Source of the DNA: Dryocola clanedunensis_A
Lineage (GTDB): Bacteria > Pseudomonadota > Gammaproteobacteria > Enterobacterales > Enterobacteriaceae
NCBI GenBank assembly: GCA_038405435.1
Contig: JBBYHZ010000001.1
DNA: 64,000 nucleotides
Direction: 5' to 3' (one strand)
Part shown: positions 45,797-53,322 of the stretch, piece after piece
Position numbering within the stretch: position 1 is the stretch's first letter
How the letters are laid out: every line of letters begins with the position of its first letter
Made by a program: the position numbers and the translations under genes
Notes under the pieces: generated by a model
The model's input: only the letters and a program-made list of their open reading frames with translations
The model's database searches: none
Told to the model about the DNA's origin: nothing

Positions 45797-47266
45797 ATGG
45801 CCGATGTTACCCACGGGGATGTCGCAGCGACGTCCGCGACCACAGAAAAAAAATTAGGGCTCAGCGCGCTGGTTGCGCTGGTCATTGGTTCAATGATTGG
45901 CGGCGGGGTGTTCAGCCTGCCGCAAAACTTTGGCTCCGTTGCGTCACCCGGTGCGTTGCTCATCGGCTGGGTGATTACCGGCGTCGGGATGCTTTGCCTG
46001 GCGTTTATCTATCAAAACCTGAGCTCCCGCTGCCCGGAGCTTGAAGGTGGGGTTTACAGCTACGCCCGCGCCGGATTTGGTGATTTTATTGGCTTCCAGT
46101 CCGCCTGGGGCTACTGGTTCTCTGCCTGGCTCGGCAACGTCTCCTACGCCGTCCTGCTGTTCAGCGCGATGAGCTTTTTCATCCCGGTATTTGGCGACGG
46201 GAACAACCTGCCGTCGATTATCGGTGCGTCAGTGGTGCTGTGGCTGGTTCACGCGCTGGTGCTGCGTGGCGTGCGGGAAGCGGCATATATCAATACGATC
46301 CTGACCGTCGTGAAAGTAGTGATCCTGCTGGTGTTTATCGTCGCCGTGCTGATCGCCTTTAAGATCGGCGTCTTCACCGCTGACTTCTGGGGGCGGATGA
46401 TGATCGTCGACGGTAAAGAACCGGCGCTGTTCGATCAGGTGAAAAATACCATGCTGGTCACCACCTGGGTGTTTATCGGCATCGAAGGCGCAACGGTAGT
46501 TTCCGCCCGTGCGGCAAACCGCAGCGATATCGGTAAAGCCACGGTGATTGGGCTGCTGGGCGCACTGGCGATTTACGTGCTGGTGAGCGTGCTGTCGATG
46601 GGGATCCTGGATCAGGCAGCGCTTGCCGGGCTGAAAAACCCTTCAATGGCGGGCGTGCTGGAAAATGTGGTCGGCCCCTGGGGAGCGAAATTCGTTGCCG
46701 GTGGCGTGATTCTGTCAGTTGCCGGAGCGCTGCTTGCCTGGACGCTGTTTGCCGCAGAGCTGCCCCGCGTGGCCGCTAACGACGGTATTTTCCCGAAAGT
46801 CTTTGCCAAAGAAAATGCGCGCCACTCCCCTTCGTTTTCCCTGTGGATCACCAACGGTTTAATCCAGCTTTTTCTCATCCTGACGCTGTTCTACCAGGCC
46901 GGTTACCAGGCGCTGTTCTCCATCGCCACTGCGGCAATCCTGCCTCCTTACCTGTTCAGCGCCGCCTACGGCCTGAAGCTGGCATGGACTGGTGAACGTT
47001 ATAAAAACGGGGAGTCCCGCACCGGCGGCATCGTGCTGGGAGTTATCGCCACCGTGTACGGTTTCTGGCTGTGCTACGCCGCCGGGGATTCCATGTTACT
47101 TAGCTCCCTGCTGTTCACGCCTGGGCTTGCGGTCTTCCTGTGGCAGAAAAAGAAACAGGGACAGCCGCTGCTCAAAGGCTACGAGTGGGCCATTGTGGTG
47201 GCGCTGCTGGTCGTCGCGGCCTGGACGTTAAACCTCGTCATTCGCGGTGCCATACAGATCGCTTAA
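45797..47266 (+). CDS. arcD: Arginine/ornithine antiporter
   Basis: An APC-superfamily antiporter of 489 residues with about 12-13 membrane segments, starting with the helix LGLSALVALVIGSMIGGGVFSLP. It imports arginine in exchange for the ornithine made by ArcB. The ATG at 45797 has an excellent AGGAGG-type site; the GTG at 45767 is inferior. It is the last arc structural gene. Confidence 0.93.
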   Translation: MADVTHGDVAATSATTEKKLGLSALVALVIGSMIGGGVFSLPQNFGSVASPGALLIGWVITGVGMLCLAFIYQNLSSRCPELEGGVYSYARAGFGDFIGFQSAWGYWFSAWLGNVSYAVLLFSAMSFFIPVFGDGNNLPSIIGASVVLWLVHALVLRGVREAAYINTILTVVKVVILLVFIVAVLIAFKIGVFTADFWGRMMIVDGKEPALFDQVKNTMLVTTWVFIGIEGATVVSARAANRSDIGKATVIGLLGALAIYVLVSVLSMGILDQAALAGLKNPSMAGVLENVVGPWGAKFVAGGVILSVAGALLAWTLFAAELPRVAANDGIFPKVFAKENARHSPSFSLWITNGLIQLFLILTLFYQAGYQALFSIATAAILPPYLFSAAYGLKLAWTGERYKNGESRTGGIVLGVIATVYGFWLCYAAGDSMLLSSLLFTPGLAVFLWQKKKQGQPLLKGYEWAIVVALLVVAAWTLNLVIRGAIQIA

Positions 47267-47271
47267 TCCAC

Positions 47272-47295
47272 TTATCGCCCCCTAGGGGGCGATAA
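47272..47295 (+). terminator. Palindrome after arcD
   Basis: A perfect 24-bp palindrome with arms TTATCGCCCCC and GGGGGCGATAA, starting six bases after the arcD stop. The following sequence is AT-rich with short T clusters. It probably terminates or stabilises the arc transcript. Confidence 0.65.
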
Positions 47296-47411
47296 ATTCT
47301 GTCATTTACAATTTTTACAACATTTTTAATGAGTTAAAACAGTAAAGTCAGATCCATTAAGCAGAATAATTTCATAATCGGCGTAAATTAATCACCCATT
47401 AAAATCATGGA

Positions 47412-47912
47412 ATGGTGAATACGATGAGGATTTCCCGCACAACCTCCGAAAAAGAGCTGAGCCAGCTGACACTCTGCCAGCGGCTTATCGTCCATAAAAG
47501 CTACCACTCTCAGGAAGAGCTGCGCCGGGATATGCAGCGCCACGGCTTTGCCGCCATCAGCCAGTCTACCGTCTCCCGGCTGCTGAAGGTGCTGGGCGTC
47601 ATTAAAATGCGCAACGCCAAAGGGCAAAAAATCTATGCGCTGAATCCTCAGGAGCAGCCAGAGCCGGACGCCGCCCGCTCGGTGGCGGAGATGGTGATAA
47701 GCGTCGAGCATAACGCCGAATTTATTATGATTCACGCCGTGGCAGGCTATGGCCGCGCCGTGGCAAAAATTCTTGATTACCGCGCTCTGCCAGAGATTTT
47801 AGGCGTCGTCGCGGGCAGCAGCGTCGTGTGGATAGCCCCGCGCGAAGTGAAAAAAACGCCGCTGGTTCACCGCCGGATTATCCAGACGCTGGGGCTGCAT
47901 GAAATTGCATGA
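47412..47912 (+). CDS. ArgR-family transcriptional regulator (second copy)
   Basis: A 166-residue arginine-repressor-type protein: winged-helix DNA-binding part with SQEELRRDMQRHGFAAISQSTVSRLLKVLG (residues 36-65) and C-terminal oligomerisation domain. The arginine-binding GTIAGDDT-type loop of ArgR is replaced by GVVAGSSVVW, so arginine sensing may differ. It lies just after arcD, so it most likely controls the arc operon. E. coli ArgR is encoded elsewhere (near mdh), so this is a paralogue; Salmonella has a comparable gene here. Start could also be 47424. Confidence 0.85.
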   Translation: MVNTMRISRTTSEKELSQLTLCQRLIVHKSYHSQEELRRDMQRHGFAAISQSTVSRLLKVLGVIKMRNAKGQKIYALNPQEQPEPDAARSVAEMVISVEHNAEFIMIHAVAGYGRAVAKILDYRALPEILGVVAGSSVVWIAPREVKKTPLVHRRIIQTLGLHEIA

Positions 47913-47962
47913 GTATTCACAGCAACCGATTGCCCATGTATAAAAAAGTGTGAAGTTCCCGC

Positions 47963-48003
47963 TTGCCAAGCTCAACCACGCGCGTATAATGCGCCACAAT
48001 TTG
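47963..48003 (+). promoter_or_regulatory. pyrBI promoter and UTP-sensitive start
   Basis: TTGCCA (47963-47968), 16 bases, TATAAT (47985-47990), then the start AATTTG at 47998-48003. The E. coli pyrBI promoter starts transcription at the same AATTTG, where high UTP causes slippage at the T-run. The match suggests both attenuation and reiterative-initiation control here. Confidence 0.8.
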
Positions 48004-48015
48004 CCGGGAGGAAGC

Positions 48016-48120
48016 ATGGTCCAGTGTGTTCATAACAGCGTCACACCCCGTCGTCTGAAAGACGATGCGACCCCGTTTTTCTTTCCGCTGCTTCAATCAA
48101 TTCCAAAGGCCCCTCGTTGA
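48016..48120 (+). CDS. pyrL: pyrBI leader peptide
   Basis: A 34-residue leader starting MVQCV as in E. coli, with the U-rich stretch encoding PFFFPLL before the terminator stem. Its stop codon lies inside the terminator loop. When UTP is low, RNA polymerase pauses, translation of this ORF catches up and blocks terminator formation. A GGGAGGA ribosome site precedes it. Confidence 0.93.
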   Translation: MVQCVHNSVTPRRLKDDATPFFFPLLQSIPKAPR

Positions 48121-48135
48121 GGGGCCTTTTTTTTT
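48105..48135 (+). terminator. pyrBI attenuator
   Basis: AGGCCCCTC/GAGGGGCCT stem with a GTT loop, followed by a run of eight or more T. It lies 28 bases before pyrB and overlaps the end of pyrL, the classic attenuator layout. Confidence 0.95.
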
Positions 48136-48162
48136 GCCCGACGCCGAGAACAGGAGATAAGC

Positions 48163-49095
48163 ATGACTAACCCGCTCTATCAAAAACATATCATTTCCAT
48201 CAACGATCTCAGTCGTGAAGAGCTTGAGCTGGTGCTGTCTACCGCGGCTAAGCTTAAGGCAAACCCGCAGCCGGAGCTGCTTAAGCACAAGGTTATCGCC
48301 AGCTGCTTCTTCGAGGCTTCAACACGCACACGTCTCTCTTTCGAAACCTCCATTCACCGTCTTGGCGCCTCGGTTGTCGGCTTCTCCGACAGCAGCAATA
48401 CGTCGCTGGGCAAGAAAGGCGAAACGCTGGCGGACACCATCTCGGTGATCAGCACCTACGTTGACGCCATCGTGATGCGTCACCCGCAGGAAGGCGCGGC
48501 CCGCCTCGCGACGGAATTTTCCGGCAGCGTGCCCATTCTCAACGCGGGCGACGGAGCAAACCAGCATCCGACCCAAACGCTGCTCGACCTGTTTACTATC
48601 CAGGAAACCCAGGGACGTCTGGAAAACCTGCATATCGCCATGGTCGGCGACCTGAAATATGGCCGCACCGTGCACTCTCTGGCCCAGGCGCTGGCGAAAT
48701 TTAGCGGCAACCGCTTCTACTTTATCGCGCCGAACGCCCTGGCGATGCCGAAGTACATTCTCGATATGCTGGATGAGAAAGGCATTGAGTGGAGCTGCCA
48801 CGAGGCCATCGACGACGTGGTCACCGAGCTGGACATTCTGTACATGACCCGCGTGCAGAAAGAGCGCCTGGATCCGTCCGAATACGCCAACGTGAAGGCC
48901 CAGTTCGTGCTGCGCGCGGCTGACCTGGCTGGCGCTCGCGAAAACATGAAGGTGCTGCACCCGCTGCCACGCGTGGATGAGATCACCACCGACGTGGATA
49001 AGACGCCGCACGCCTGGTATTTCCAGCAGGCAGGCAACGGTATTTTTGCTCGCCAGGCGCTGCTGGCATTGGTTTTGAATCGCGAACTGGTTTAA
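48163..49095 (+). CDS. pyrB: Aspartate carbamoyltransferase catalytic subunit
   Basis: A 310-residue subunit that makes carbamoyl-aspartate in pyrimidine synthesis. The carbamoyl-phosphate loop is ASTRTRLSFETS (about residues 51-62) and HPLPRVDEI binds substrate. It forms the dodecamer with PyrI. Expression depends on the attenuator in the pyrL leader. Confidence 0.97.
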   Translation: MTNPLYQKHIISINDLSREELELVLSTAAKLKANPQPELLKHKVIASCFFEASTRTRLSFETSIHRLGASVVGFSDSSNTSLGKKGETLADTISVISTYVDAIVMRHPQEGAARLATEFSGSVPILNAGDGANQHPTQTLLDLFTIQETQGRLENLHIAMVGDLKYGRTVHSLAQALAKFSGNRFYFIAPNALAMPKYILDMLDEKGIEWSCHEAIDDVVTELDILYMTRVQKERLDPSEYANVKAQFVLRAADLAGARENMKVLHPLPRVDEITTDVDKTPHAWYFQQAGNGIFARQALLALVLNRELV

Positions 49096-49111
49096 GTGAG
49101 AGGATAAAGAG

Positions 49112-49573
49112 ATGACGCACGATAACAAATTACAGGTAGAAGCCATTAAACGCGGCACGGTTATCGACCATATCCCGGCGCAGATAGGCTTTAAGCTGCT
49201 CACCCTGTTCCAGCTGACCGAAACCGACCAGCGCATTACCATCGGCCTGAACCTGCCGTCACGCGAGCAGGGGCGTAAGGACCTGATCAAAATCGAAAAT
49301 ACGTTTCTCACCGACGAGCAGGTAGACCAGCTGGCGATGTACGCGCCGCACGCCACCGTCAACCGCATCGAGGAATACGAAGTGGTCGGCAAGAGCAAAC
49401 CTAAGCTGCCTGAACGCATAGAAAAGGTGCTGGTTTGTCCGAACACCAACTGCATCAGCCGCAGCGAACCCGTCCACTCCTCCTTTGCGGTAAGAAAGCG
49501 CGGTGAGGACATCAGCCTTAAATGCAAATACTGCGAGAAAGAGTTCGCGCATCATGTGGTGCTGGCGGATTAA
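49112..49573 (+). CDS. pyrI: Aspartate carbamoyltransferase regulatory subunit
   Basis: A 153-residue subunit binding CTP/ATP in its N-terminal domain and zinc through Cys109, Cys114, Cys138 and Cys141 in the C-terminal domain. It provides feedback inhibition of PyrB. It follows pyrB by 16 bases. Confidence 0.97.
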   Translation: MTHDNKLQVEAIKRGTVIDHIPAQIGFKLLTLFQLTETDQRITIGLNLPSREQGRKDLIKIENTFLTDEQVDQLAMYAPHATVNRIEEYEVVGKSKPKLPERIEKVLVCPNTNCISRSEPVHSSFAVRKRGEDISLKCKYCEKEFAHHVVLAD

Positions 49574-49628
49574 TCGTTGCCGCCCAGGCTCGCTTACCTA
49601 TAATGGGCGAGGATTCATGAAAAAGCAG

Positions 49629-49696
49629 AGTGGATAAGCGCAGGCGTCTTCCACCGTTTAAATTCCGGCGGGTAATGCGTTGCCTGCCCGCCCTAC
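49629..49696. repeat. REP-like pair between pyrI and ridA
   Basis: First unit GTGGATAAGC...CTTCCACC (49629-49656); second unit GGCGGGTAATGC...CCCGCC followed by CTAC (49667-49696). The second has a G/C stem change matched on both arms compared with other copies. Confidence 0.78.
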
Positions 49697-49718
49697 GAAC
49701 TCTCATAAAGGAATGAAC

Positions 49719-50105
49719 ATGTCTCGTACTATCAGCACCGAAAATGCACCCGCAGCTATCGGCCCATACGTTCAGGGCGTCGATCTTGGCAGCATGATTA
49801 TCACCTCCGGGCAGATCCCGGTTGACCCAAAAAACGGTACCGTACCGGAAGACGTTGCCGCTCAGGCGCGCCAGTCTCTGGAAAACGTGCAGGCCATAGT
49901 GGAAGCCGCAGGCCTGAAGGTTGGCGATATCGTGAAGACCACCGTTTTCGTTAAAGATCTGAATGATTTCGCCACCGTGAACGCGACCTACGAAGCGTTC
50001 TTCAACGAGCACAAGGCAACCTTCCCGGCGCGCTCCTGCGTGGAAGTGGCCCGCCTGCCGAAAGATGTAAAAATTGAAATTGAAGCGATTGCTGTTCGCC
50101 GCTAA
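49719..50105 (+). CDS. ridA: 2-iminobutanoate/2-iminopropanoate deaminase
   Basis: A 128-residue RidA/YjgF protein that hydrolyses reactive enamines/imines released by PLP enzymes such as threonine dehydratase. The key arginine is in ARSCVEVARLP (Arg105) and the family block MIITSGQIPVDPKNG is present. The start MSRTISTENAP at 49719 follows AAAGGA. Confidence 0.96.
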   Translation: MSRTISTENAPAAIGPYVQGVDLGSMIITSGQIPVDPKNGTVPEDVAAQARQSLENVQAIVEAAGLKVGDIVKTTVFVKDLNDFATVNATYEAFFNEHKATFPARSCVEVARLPKDVKIEIEAIAVRR

Positions 50106-50122
50106 TTTTTATAGATAAGAAG

Positions 50123-50153
50123 AAGCCGGTTCAGTGATGAACCGGCTTTTCTA
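50123..50153 (+). terminator. ridA terminator
   Basis: AAGCCGGTTCA (50123-50133), GTGA loop, TGAACCGGCTT (50138-50148), then TTTTCTATT. Confidence 0.92.
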
Positions 50154-50411
50154 TTACACGAGAGGAAACATGAAAAAAACTTAAAGTATAAACAGCGAAC
50201 ATGCGCGCCATTTATAAATCGACATTACCACCGCCCAATTAAAACACCAACAACTATTTTATAAATTTTATTTACCACTTACTATTACAGGTACAAGTAT
50301 TAATTCCATGAGCAATATAAAAGCCCAATCCATATTAAATAAAAATTAGTCATGGCGGGAATTTTAAAATAGTATTGCTGCGGGTGCTGAAGCCATTAAT
50401 CTTCAGCATAA
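50154..50411. other. AT-rich stretch with no gene
   Basis: About 260 bases of AT-rich sequence between ridA and the toxin locus. The only start at 50170 reads four codons and stops. It probably holds the promoter of the toxin transcript; I see nothing else. Confidence 0.5.
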
Positions 50412-50541
50412 ATGCACTTCGGTGAGGGTTGTGTTGCAGGATTATTGGTAGAGGTCCCATCCCTGAAACTAGCGGATGGGGAACTACCACACACACCCTA
50501 GACACGTGTGATGGTAGTTCCTTTGAAGCCTAAAATCAATA
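50412..50541. ncRNA. Structured leader / possible antisense RNA region of a hok-type locus
   Basis: Two stem-loops precede the small toxin gene: CCCATCC/GGATGGG (50456-50480) and the 10-bp perfect arms GGAACTACCA/TGGTAGTTCC (50480-50521). A short ORF starting at 50412 runs 29 codons through them, like the mok leader ORF of hok systems, though it does not overlap the toxin. In hok/sok loci the antisense Sok RNA is encoded opposite this leader; I cannot place its promoter with confidence. Confidence 0.45.
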
Positions 50542-50550
50542 AGGATTATC

Positions 50551-50700
50551 ATGACATCATTAAAGCTCTATGGGTTATTACTCGTTTGCTTAACGCTAAT
50601 CACTATTACCTTTTTGATTCAGGACTCGCTGTGCGAGTTCTTCTTTATTAATAAGGACGTGGTTATCTTCAGCAAACTGGCCTGCCCGGCCGGTCAATAA
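50551..50700 (+). CDS. Hok/Gef-family small membrane toxin
   Basis: A 49-residue protein with one N-terminal membrane span. The core VCLTLITITFLIQDSLCEF matches the Hok/Gef consensus (VCLTLL.FT.L...SLCE), including both conserved cysteines. Hok toxins depolarise the inner membrane when their mRNA escapes the antisense antitoxin. The C-terminal tail (FSKLACPAGQ) differs from the usual AYES-type end. AAGGATTATC precedes the ATG. A terminator-like hairpin follows. The gene could be a decayed chromosomal copy, but the frame is intact. Confidence 0.82.
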   Translation: MTSLKLYGLLLVCLTLITITFLIQDSLCEFFFINKDVVIFSKLACPAGQ

Positions 50701-50706
50701 CCCATC

Positions 50707-50728
50707 GGGGGAGTCCGCTCCCCCGGCT
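50707..50728 (+). terminator. Hairpin after the hok-like gene
   Basis: GGGGGAG/CTCCCCC stem with a TCCG loop, followed by GGCTTTAATGGTTTTG. It probably ends the toxin mRNA. Confidence 0.7.
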
Positions 50729-50772
50729 TTAATGGTTTTGTCTGGTGCGTGATGGTTACAGTACCCTTTTTA

Positions 50773-50796
50773 TAATGGCCGCGAAAGCGGCCATTA
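50773..50796. terminator. Palindromic hairpin after the hexosaminidase gene
   Basis: TAATGGCCGC (50773-50782), GAAA loop, GCGGCCATTA (50787-50796). It lies between convergent transcripts and 13 bases beyond the hexosaminidase stop. No clear U-run on either strand. Confidence 0.5.
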
Positions 50797-50808
50797 TTAA
50801 TTACGGGT

Positions 50809-53199
50809 TCATTTAATGCTTGCTCGTAATAATTTTTGCAGCGGGTAAACGGCGGCAACAATAACCTCATCCTGAGTTTGTGCGGCTTTATCCAGCTGCT
50901 TCTGAATATCATCCCGCTCGCCGCCGCTTAACGATCCCTGCTTCGCCACCATGTCGGTCAGCCGCAGGCCGATGCCCGCCAGCCTGTCCACGTCTTCCGC
51001 CACAGGTTTTAGCGCCTTCAGCTGGTAGCTGCCGTCGATAAGCGCCAGCACGTCCGGCGTATTGCTTTGCCAGCGGGTAAAGGTATGGCGCAGGGACTCG
51101 GCGCTGTTGCCGTCTTCCGGGTCGGCAATCAGCTTATCGACCCAGCCGTCCATCGCCCGCACCTGGCTGCTTTCCGCCACCAGCGCATCCGCAAAGCGGT
51201 TAAGCGGCTCAAAGTGGTGATAATTGCCCGCCTGGAACTTCAGATGCTGCCGGGTGTAATACTGCGCCGGCTCAACGGCCTGAGCGAGAATTTGTAATGG
51301 CATGATTTCCGTGGTCCCCGCCAGGCGAGTGAACTGCTGTACCGCTGCGGTATGCTGCTGAAGCCCTACGGAAACGGTGGTCCAGGCGTCTATCGCCTGC
51401 AAGCGCTGGTACATGTTGTCGATATCTTTCACCTCTTCCGTGGACCACAGCCGCTCCGCCACCGCAAACGCCCGAGGCCAGAGTTTGATATCCAGCAGTG
51501 GCGCTGAAATGTTCTCGGCCCACAGCGCCGCTTCGCCGCCGAGAATATTATTCATCTGCTCAGCGGCAGGCACGACCGGCTGCACGCCATCCGGCACGCT
51601 GTCCAGCTTCTGTCCGGTCGCCGGGTAGCGCACGTTGCCCACCAGGAAGTAGCCGCTCAGCCGGTCCTTATCCACCGTGACCACCGGGCGAGTTTCCCCC
51701 ATCCAGGTATCCACGGTAAAGGTCACCTGAGTTGGGCTTAGCCATTCGATGTCCCGTACGGCACGGCGAGATTTGCCTTTGAAGTCGATAAATCCTCGCC
51801 AGGCCATTTCGTTATTCACCAGCGTGAAGCTGCCCTCCACCGGCTTACCTTTCAGGCGCGGCATAGAGAAGAACCAGCTTTGCGCGCTGTCGGCTTTGGT
51901 GATGCGATCGACCTCGTTCAGGCCCTGCGGCAGGATCTCGTTGCGATAGTGGTAAGCGGTGGACTGCGGCTGGTCGAGATAGAACCCTGTCGACAGGATC
52001 CCCCTGTAGCTGCTGGCGGCAACCGCCCCCAGCGCGTCCTGCCCTTGCCAGGACTGGATCAGAATGCTCTTCGGCAGATCCGGATGGTAAATCTCATCCC
52101 AGCCCATCATCTGGCGGTGGTGCTTCTCGAGGATCTTCTCCAGCCGCTGGTTAAAGTACGTCTGCAACGCGTGGGTATCAGCAATCTTTTGCTGTTTCAT
52201 AAACGCCTGAATGGGCTTCGATTCCTGCCATTGGGTATCGTCGACTTCATCGCCGCCGATGTGCAGATAGGCATCCGGGAAAATCGCCGCCAGCTCGCCC
52301 ACCATCGTATCGGCAAACTTATAGACCGCTTCGTTGGCCGGATTAAGCAGCGGTTTAAGCACGCCCCAGTGGCGCTCCATCTGGTACGGCCCCGGCGCGC
52401 TCATCAGTTCCGGGTAAGCAACCGCAATAGCCGAGGCATGTCCCGGCATGTCCATTTCCGGCACGACGCGGATCCCCAGCTTCGTTGCGTAGCGCACAAC
52501 TTCTTTCATCTGTGCCTGGGTATAAAAGTCACCGTCGCTGGCCAGCTGCTGGAGCTTAGGATATTTAGCGGAAGCAAAGCGCCAGCCCTGGTCATCCGTC
52601 AGGTGCCAGTGAAGCACGTTAAACTTGGCGGCCGCCATGCCGTCCAGCTGGCGCAGAATATCTTTCACCGGGATGAAGTGGCGGGCGGAATCCAGCAGGA
52701 CCCCGCGCCACGGGAAACGCGGCACATCTTTGATTGCCACAAACGGTATTGAGGTATTTTGCGGGCCGTTCTGAATAAGCTGGAGCAGCGTTTCCATGCC
52801 GCGCATCGCGCCGAAGCGGGTATTCGCGGTTAGCTGCACCCCATCTGCCGTCACGCTCAGGGTATAGCTTTCATCGCTGCCGAGCTTCGGCAAAGGGTCG
52901 ACGGCATTTTTGATATGAATATTGATAGTGGGCTTTGCAGGATTAGCCTGAGCAGGCTGAAGCTGCCAGCCGGTTTGCTGGGCGATTCGCTTACGCCAGC
53001 GCTCCGTGGCCCCGTCCAGCTTGTCACCGCTGATTTTAATCGATACCGAGTTATCCAGTACGAGGCTTCCCTCCGCCGCCGGGCGGCTCACCTGCTGCGG
53101 CCAGGGCATTAGCGGGAGATCCCCTGCGGGCGCGGCGTGAGCCTGACAGGCGGTAGCAATGCAGCCGGCAAGCAGGCTCAAACGTATTGATTTAAACAT
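50809..53199 (-). CDS. Beta-N-acetylhexosaminidase (GH20), exported
   Basis: A 796-residue GH20 enzyme. Signal peptide residues 1-23 (AHA cleavage). The N-terminal GH20b domain runs to about residue 155; the barrel has HWHLTDDQGWR (about 198) and the catalytic pair Asp317-Glu318 in HIGGDEVDD, used in substrate-assisted hydrolysis of chitobiose or other GlcNAc glycosides. Residues about 455-545 (EGSFTLVNNEMAWRGF...RYPATG) interrupt the barrel. The start MFKSIRLSLL at 53199 follows AAAGGA. A long C-terminal helical part follows the barrel. Stands alone, so its natural substrate (chitin fragments, glycoprotein sugars) is open. Confidence 0.93.
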   Translation of the reverse strand: MFKSIRLSLLAGCIATACQAHAAPAGDLPLMPWPQQVSRPAAEGSLVLDNSVSIKISGDKLDGATERWRKRIAQQTGWQLQPAQANPAKPTINIHIKNAVDPLPKLGSDESYTLSVTADGVQLTANTRFGAMRGMETLLQLIQNGPQNTSIPFVAIKDVPRFPWRGVLLDSARHFIPVKDILRQLDGMAAAKFNVLHWHLTDDQGWRFASAKYPKLQQLASDGDFYTQAQMKEVVRYATKLGIRVVPEMDMPGHASAIAVAYPELMSAPGPYQMERHWGVLKPLLNPANEAVYKFADTMVGELAAIFPDAYLHIGGDEVDDTQWQESKPIQAFMKQQKIADTHALQTYFNQRLEKILEKHHRQMMGWDEIYHPDLPKSILIQSWQGQDALGAVAASSYRGILSTGFYLDQPQSTAYHYRNEILPQGLNEVDRITKADSAQSWFFSMPRLKGKPVEGSFTLVNNEMAWRGFIDFKGKSRRAVRDIEWLSPTQVTFTVDTWMGETRPVVTVDKDRLSGYFLVGNVRYPATGQKLDSVPDGVQPVVPAAEQMNNILGGEAALWAENISAPLLDIKLWPRAFAVAERLWSTEEVKDIDNMYQRLQAIDAWTTVSVGLQQHTAAVQQFTRLAGTTEIMPLQILAQAVEPAQYYTRQHLKFQAGNYHHFEPLNRFADALVAESSQVRAMDGWVDKLIADPEDGNSAESLRHTFTRWQSNTPDVLALIDGSYQLKALKPVAEDVDRLAGIGLRLTDMVAKQGSLSGGERDDIQKQLDKAAQTQDEVIVAAVYPLQKLLRASIK

Positions 53200-53275
53200 G
53201 AATATTCCTTTCAAGTGACGGGCCAGAAAAGGCAAACCTCTCTGGTAACACGTGGGGAAATATTCATCAAGATTA

Positions 53276-53302
53276 TGGCGAGACGGGGATCACATCTCGC
53301 CA
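53276..53302 (-). terminator. Hairpin after mgtA
   Basis: TGGCGAGA (53276-53283) and TCTCGCCA (53295-53302) form a perfect 8-bp stem 20 bases past the mgtA stop. There is no strong U-run. It lies inside the promoter region of the hexosaminidase gene. Confidence 0.45.
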
Positions 53303-53322
53303 GGGTTTTGTATTTTTTAGGA

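Noticed and set aside
50170..50184. Tiny ORF ATGAAAAAAACTTAA after ridA
   Set aside because: Four sense codons only; not a plausible leader peptide for the distant toxin gene.
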